Below are positions 13,858-16,729 of a stretch of 16,729 nucleotides of DNA, piece after piece. The stretch spans positions 1 through 16,729 of the forward strand of contig JANWIU010000173.1 of assembly GCA_025449725.1 (NCBI GenBank), read 5' to 3'. The translations under genes were made by a program, and so were the position numbers. The stretch comes from Pseudobdellovibrio sp. (GTDB lineage Bacteria > Bdellovibrionota > Bdellovibrionia > Bdellovibrionales > Bdellovibrionaceae). Position 1 is the stretch's first letter; the number at the start of each line of letters is the position of its first letter. The notes beneath the pieces were generated by a model. The model worked only from the letters and a program-made list of their open reading frames with translations, was not told where the DNA came from and did no database searches.

Positions 13858-14403
13858 TTGGATCAATCTACACTTAATTTCTTATCTTTTCCCGGAAAAA
13901 TTCACCTGATTAACACCGACCAGGAGCTTGAATCCGTTGCCGGTGCTTTGCTTGAGGTAAAGGAGTTCGGGTTCGATACAGAAACAAGACCTGCCTTTAA
14001 AAAAGGGGAAGTGTATCAGGTGGCCTTACTGCAGCTTGCGAATGATGCCGATGCTTTTATCGTTCGCCTGAACCGGGTAAGAAATTTTGAAATTTTTAAA
14101 ACCATTTTTGAAAATGCTGAGGTTCTTAAGGTGGGTGTGGCCATTCATGACGATTTGAAGCAGCTGCAAAAGAGATTTCAGTTTACTCCCAAAAATTTTA
14201 TTGAACTGCAGTCGGTTGCCAAAGCTCGGGGGCTTCAGAACATGGGTTTAAAGGGCATGACAGAAGAAGTGCTGAACGCCACGATCACCAAGGGACCCAA
14301 AACGACCAATTGGGAAGCCGCGGAACTGACGGCAAGACAGGTTCTTTATGCCGCTACAGACGCCTGGATCGGTTTAAAACTGTATAAAAAACTTACGCCG
14401 TAA
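13858..14403 (+). CDS. RNase D-like 3'-5' exonuclease (DEDDy)
   Basis: The start is TTG 13858, with AAGG (13846-13849) eight bases before it; an in-frame TTG at 13819 has no ribosome site and adds only 13 residues. The 181-residue product is a single DnaQ-like domain: motif I FDTET (D40, E42), motif II VGVAIHDDLKQL (D98 or D99), and motif III YAATDAW (Y164, D168), the DEDDy pattern of RNase D and related nucleases. It lacks the HRDC domains of RNase D, so it is a minimal form; substrate may be RNA or DNA ends. It is cytosolic. It lies 58 nt before a DEAD-box helicase gene on the same strand, a pairing that could support RNA unwinding and trimming, which is inference. Confidence 0.9.
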   Translation: MDQSTLNFLSFPGKIHLINTDQELESVAGALLEVKEFGFDTETRPAFKKGEVYQVALLQLANDADAFIVRLNRVRNFEIFKTIFENAEVLKVGVAIHDDLKQLQKRFQFTPKNFIELQSVAKARGLQNMGLKGMTEEVLNATITKGPKTTNWEAAELTARQVLYAATDAWIGLKLYKKLTP

Positions 14404-14427
14404 AAGTTGCAATAGACTGAAATAGCC

Positions 14428-14455
14428 TTGAATTTACTGCTGTTACGATTACATT
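14428..14455 (+). promoter_or_regulatory. Possible promoter for a leaderless helicase transcript
   Basis: TTGAAT (14428-14433), a 16-bp spacer and TACATT (14450-14455) lie directly before the helicase ATG at 14462. The expected transcription start coincides with that ATG, and no Shine-Dalgarno sequence precedes it (ATTGGCCGC). The same arrangement and the same 16-bp spacer are seen before the sigma factor gene. Confidence 0.45.
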
Positions 14456-14461
14456 GGCCGC

Positions 14462-15748
14462 ATGAATACATTTCCTGAATTCGGCTTGTTGCCCTCCATA
14501 CTTAAAACGTTAAAAGCTCAAAAGATTTTTACGCCAACTGAAATTCAAAGGAATGTTGTTCCGTTGTTGATGTCCGGCCAGTCTGTTGTTGGTGTTTCAG
14601 AAACAGGTAGCGGTAAAACTTTGACTTACGCTTTGCCTATTTTGCATTTATTGAAGACTCTTGAAAACGAAGGGGTGCCTGTCAGTGATGGCGCCAAGCC
14701 CCGAGCCCTCATTCTTGTTCCGTCGCGGGATTTAGGCGAGCAGGTTTCGAAAGTTTTAAAGACGTTTACTCATGATACCCGTTTACGCGTTCGCCCTGTG
14801 CTGGGTGGAACAACCTTTGAACAAAGCCGCAGAAGTATCGAAAGTGCATTTGAAATTCTTTTGGCTACTCCGGGCCGCTTGATTCAATTGATGGATAAAG
14901 ATTTGATCGATCTATCTGATGTTTGCATGATTGTTTTTGATGAAGCGGATCAAATGTTGGACGACGGCTTTATTACGGAATCAAAACGAGTGGTCAACGC
15001 ATGCGAAGAAGACACTCAACTTGCATTGTTTTCTGCTACGGTTTCTGACCAGGTACAGGACTTAATGAATGCACTTTTTAAAAATGCCGAAGTGGTGCGT
15101 TCAAGCGGTGCAGGGAAAGTTGTTAAAACACTTGTGACTAAAAACGAAACCGTCATCGATGGAGTTCGCTGGCCGGTATTTGAAAAGTTGATTAAGCAAA
15201 AAACCGAAGGCGGAACCATTGTTTTTACAAATACGCGGGACCAATGTGACAAGCTGGCCGCTGAAATTGAGAAGCACGGCTATCAATGTGTTGTGTACCG
15301 TGGCGAGATGGATAAAGCAAAACGTCGGTCCAATCTAAAGAGTTTTCGAAACGGTGAAGTCAATTTATTGATTTCAACCGACCTGGCAGCACGTGGGTTA
15401 GATTTAGAATATGTTGGGCGAGTCATCAATTATCACTTACCACAGGACATGTCTAATTACCTGCACCGGGTTGGCCGGACGGCACGCGCAGGTAAGCAGG
15501 GCTTAGTCGTGAATCTGGTTACAGAGCGCGACCTGCCGTTAATTGCAAGGCTCGATGGAAAAAACAAATCTATAAGCGAATTGAAAACACTGTTTAGAGA
15601 CCGAGAAGGTAAACGCTTACACGTGTCTGAACATTTGCGTAAACCAAAAGAAACAAAAGTCTCTGATAAACCGCAAAAACCAAAAGCCGGTCCTAGAAAA
15701 TTCTCAAAACCGAAATTCAAACCAAAGCCTTACAACCCGGTAAAATAA
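14462..15748 (+). CDS. DEAD-box RNA helicase with basic C-terminal tail
   Basis: This 428-residue helicase has the full motif set: FTPTEIQRNVVP (Q motif), motif I SETGSGKT (46-53), Ia PSRDLGEQ, TPGR, DEAD (160-163), SAT (191-193), TIVFTNTRDQ, STDLAARGLD and YLHRVGRTARAG. Motif I starts SET where most family members have AxT, and Ia is PSRDL rather than PTREL, so it belongs to a divergent branch compared with the RhlE-like paralog nearby. The last 40 residues are Lys/Pro-rich (KPKFKPKPYNPVK end) and probably a disordered RNA-binding tail. It follows the exonuclease gene by 58 nt and may be co-transcribed or use its own promoter. The ATG at 14462 has no ribosome site. Role in ribosome assembly or RNA decay is inferred from family. 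Confidence 0.93.
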   Translation: MNTFPEFGLLPSILKTLKAQKIFTPTEIQRNVVPLLMSGQSVVGVSETGSGKTLTYALPILHLLKTLENEGVPVSDGAKPRALILVPSRDLGEQVSKVLKTFTHDTRLRVRPVLGGTTFEQSRRSIESAFEILLATPGRLIQLMDKDLIDLSDVCMIVFDEADQMLDDGFITESKRVVNACEEDTQLALFSATVSDQVQDLMNALFKNAEVVRSSGAGKVVKTLVTKNETVIDGVRWPVFEKLIKQKTEGGTIVFTNTRDQCDKLAAEIEKHGYQCVVYRGEMDKAKRRSNLKSFRNGEVNLLISTDLAARGLDLEYVGRVINYHLPQDMSNYLHRVGRTARAGKQGLVVNLVTERDLPLIARLDGKNKSISELKTLFRDREGKRLHVSEHLRKPKETKVSDKPQKPKAGPRKFSKPKFKPKPYNPVK

Positions 15749-15816
15749 ATTAGTCGGTAAAGTTCAATAGTAGTGGCTTTTTATTTGCAGCCGGGTCATC
15801 TGTAAGGGAGCCTGAC

Positions 15817-16356
15817 GTGCGCATTTCAAAGACAAATATTAAAAAAAATAAACAAAAGAGGCCCGTTTCGAAAAAAAGAACATCGGGAGAAGAGACCAAA
15901 TCTGAAGTCTTTATCAACGTGGCATTTGACCGGCTGAATCGCTGTAAATCCAGAATGTACTCCGTGCCTTCAGAGGTGGGGGACATTATGACTGAGTCTT
16001 TGCAATGCGGTGTAGAAGTGTATCATCAGGCCCATGCGTTGTATAAGGCGGGTAAATATGCAAAAGCCACCGCTTATGCAAAGGCCGTTTCGCAGTTCTG
16101 CATGTTGTTAAATAATTTGACTGATGAAAATACTGAAAATATTTTGAAATTGCCTTTGCCGCCGCAAATGCAATTAGAAAAATCAGAAAAAACTTATTCG
16201 GCTGACAAACTTCATCCTGCATTAAAACTTCTTGATTCGTTTATTCGCAAAAGATTGATGCGCGCTTCGAAATTTTATAAAAGTCGTTTAACCGGCTATC
16301 ATGAAATCATTTTAGAAATTTCAGAAATTCTGCCAAAAACAGAAAGCTATCACTGA
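15817..16356 (+). CDS. Hypothetical basic, helical protein
   Basis: I do not recognise a family. The start is GTG 15817, preceded by AAGGGAG (15804-15810), a strong ribosome site. The 179-residue product opens with a very basic tail (KTNIKKNKQKRPVSKKR), likely disordered and able to bind nucleic acid. The middle is helical with a TPR-like helix pair (YHQAHALYKAGKYAKATAYA), followed by a hydrophobic helix with a cysteine (VSQFCMLLNNL). The C-terminus is another helical region (LHPALKLLDSFIRKRLMRAS). There is no signal peptide or membrane helix. It lies 68 nt after the tailed helicase gene on the same strand and converges with mepA. A link to RNA metabolism is only suggested by the neighbour and the basic tail. 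Confidence 0.75.
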   Translation: MRISKTNIKKNKQKRPVSKKRTSGEETKSEVFINVAFDRLNRCKSRMYSVPSEVGDIMTESLQCGVEVYHQAHALYKAGKYAKATAYAKAVSQFCMLLNNLTDENTENILKLPLPPQMQLEKSEKTYSADKLHPALKLLDSFIRKRLMRASKFYKSRLTGYHEIILEISEILPKTESYH

Positions 16357-16369
16357 TTGAAGTCGGGCC

Positions 16370-16729
16370 CTAGGATTTAGTTTTCAACTCTTCACATTTT
16401 GCAGGAAGCGAAGGAAATTTTTTGGGCTCGATCGGTGGTTCATCTGCCTTTTTCGCTTCTGCATCCGCCTCTGCAGAATACCACCATTCAAGTTGAACTC
16501 CACATTGCGGGTCTGCCGGATCAAGTGGGGCTTGGTTCACGCACTCAGGGCTGCTTTCCGGGCAGCTTAAGCGAACATGGATATGATCATCATGTCCCCA
16601 CCAAGGGCGCAGTTTATACAACCATGCGGCCGAAGCGTGAGTCTCGCAAAAATATTTTTTAATAGCCGGAGCAACAAAAATGCGGTTGACCAGTTGGGAC
16701 TGCGCCGCCAGTTCAATTAACTGAACTTG
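16370..16729 (-). CDS. mepA: Penicillin-insensitive murein endopeptidase MepA, C-terminal part (5' end outside window)
   Basis: The frame is open from the right edge to the stop at 16370 and gives 119 residues of the peptidase M74 family. Family landmarks are RIFVAPAIKKYFC, then WLYKLRPWWGHDDHIHVRL with H46, H49 and H51 of the fragment matching the spacing of E. coli MepA His206, His209 and His211, followed by SCPESSPEC, DPQCG and LEWW. The enzyme is a periplasmic zinc LAS-type peptidase that cuts D-Ala-meso-DAP cross-links in peptidoglycan. The last 40 residues are a charged Lys/Glu/Pro-rich tail beyond the normal end. The N-terminal half with the signal peptide and the other ligands is not in the window. 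It converges with the basic hypothetical gene, 13 nt apart. Confidence 0.95.
   Translation of the reverse strand, partial: QVQLIELAAQSQLVNRIFVAPAIKKYFCETHASAAWLYKLRPWWGHDDHIHVRLSCPESSPECVNQAPLDPADPQCGVQLEWWYSAEADAEAKKADEPPIEPKKFPSLPAKCEELKTKS

Noticed and set aside
1..16729. CRISPR array, phage defence island, insertion sequence or tRNA-linked integration
   Set aside because: No regularly spaced repeats, transposase, integrase, terminal repeats or tRNA-like cloverleaf were seen by eye; gene content looks like core chromosome.

Overview
The window reads as ordinary chromosomal DNA of a Gram-negative bacterium of moderate-to-low GC, with dense coding, short gaps and typical AGGA-type ribosome sites. 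I infer a Bdellovibrio-like bacterium (Bdellovibrionota). The grounds are the mix of several PilZ proteins, an ECF sigma factor paired with a NrsF-type six-helix regulator, a MepA-type murein endopeptidase, a lytic transglycosylase lipoprotein, and DEAD-box helicases with a basic tail. No rRNA, tRNA, insertion sequence, phage gene or CRISPR array is visible, so the organism call is an inference from gene content alone.

Left part (1-5265): the tail of an unidentified gene is followed by a terminator-like hairpin. Next comes a soluble histidine kinase with an unusual hendecad-repeat N-terminus. Then follow single genes in both orientations: a small lipoprotein, a DUF1993 protein, an unknown 139-residue protein, a UPF0178 (YaiI) protein, an exported alpha/beta-hydrolase-like protein, a GFA-family zinc protein and a GNAT acetyltransferase. 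The last two converge and overlap at their 3' ends.

Middle part (5434-9949): a 49-codon secreted micropeptide gene sits 12 nt in front of a canonical PilZ protein. The sigma/NrsF pair follows with overlapping reading frames. On the minus strand, an SLT lytic transglycosylase lipoprotein overlaps a membrane-anchored PilZ protein by an ATGA junction. An RluA-family pseudouridine synthase gene lies upstream of that pair. This stretch suggests envelope remodelling, c-di-GMP sensing and stress-responsive transcription, although only the physical linkages are seen.

Right part (10031-16729): a metallo-beta-lactamase-fold protein comes first. A tight minus-strand operon follows (putative HExxH metallopeptidase, S4-like RNA-binding protein, RhlE-like DEAD-box helicase). 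Divergent to it are an RNase D-like 3'-5' exonuclease and a second DEAD-box helicase, then an unknown helical basic protein. The window ends inside the 3' half of mepA. Together the right part is rich in RNA metabolism genes: two helicases, an S4 protein, an exonuclease and, nearby, a pseudouridine synthase. No intergenic stretch exceeds 300 bases; the largest, 109-370, holds a hairpin and presumably the kinase promoter.
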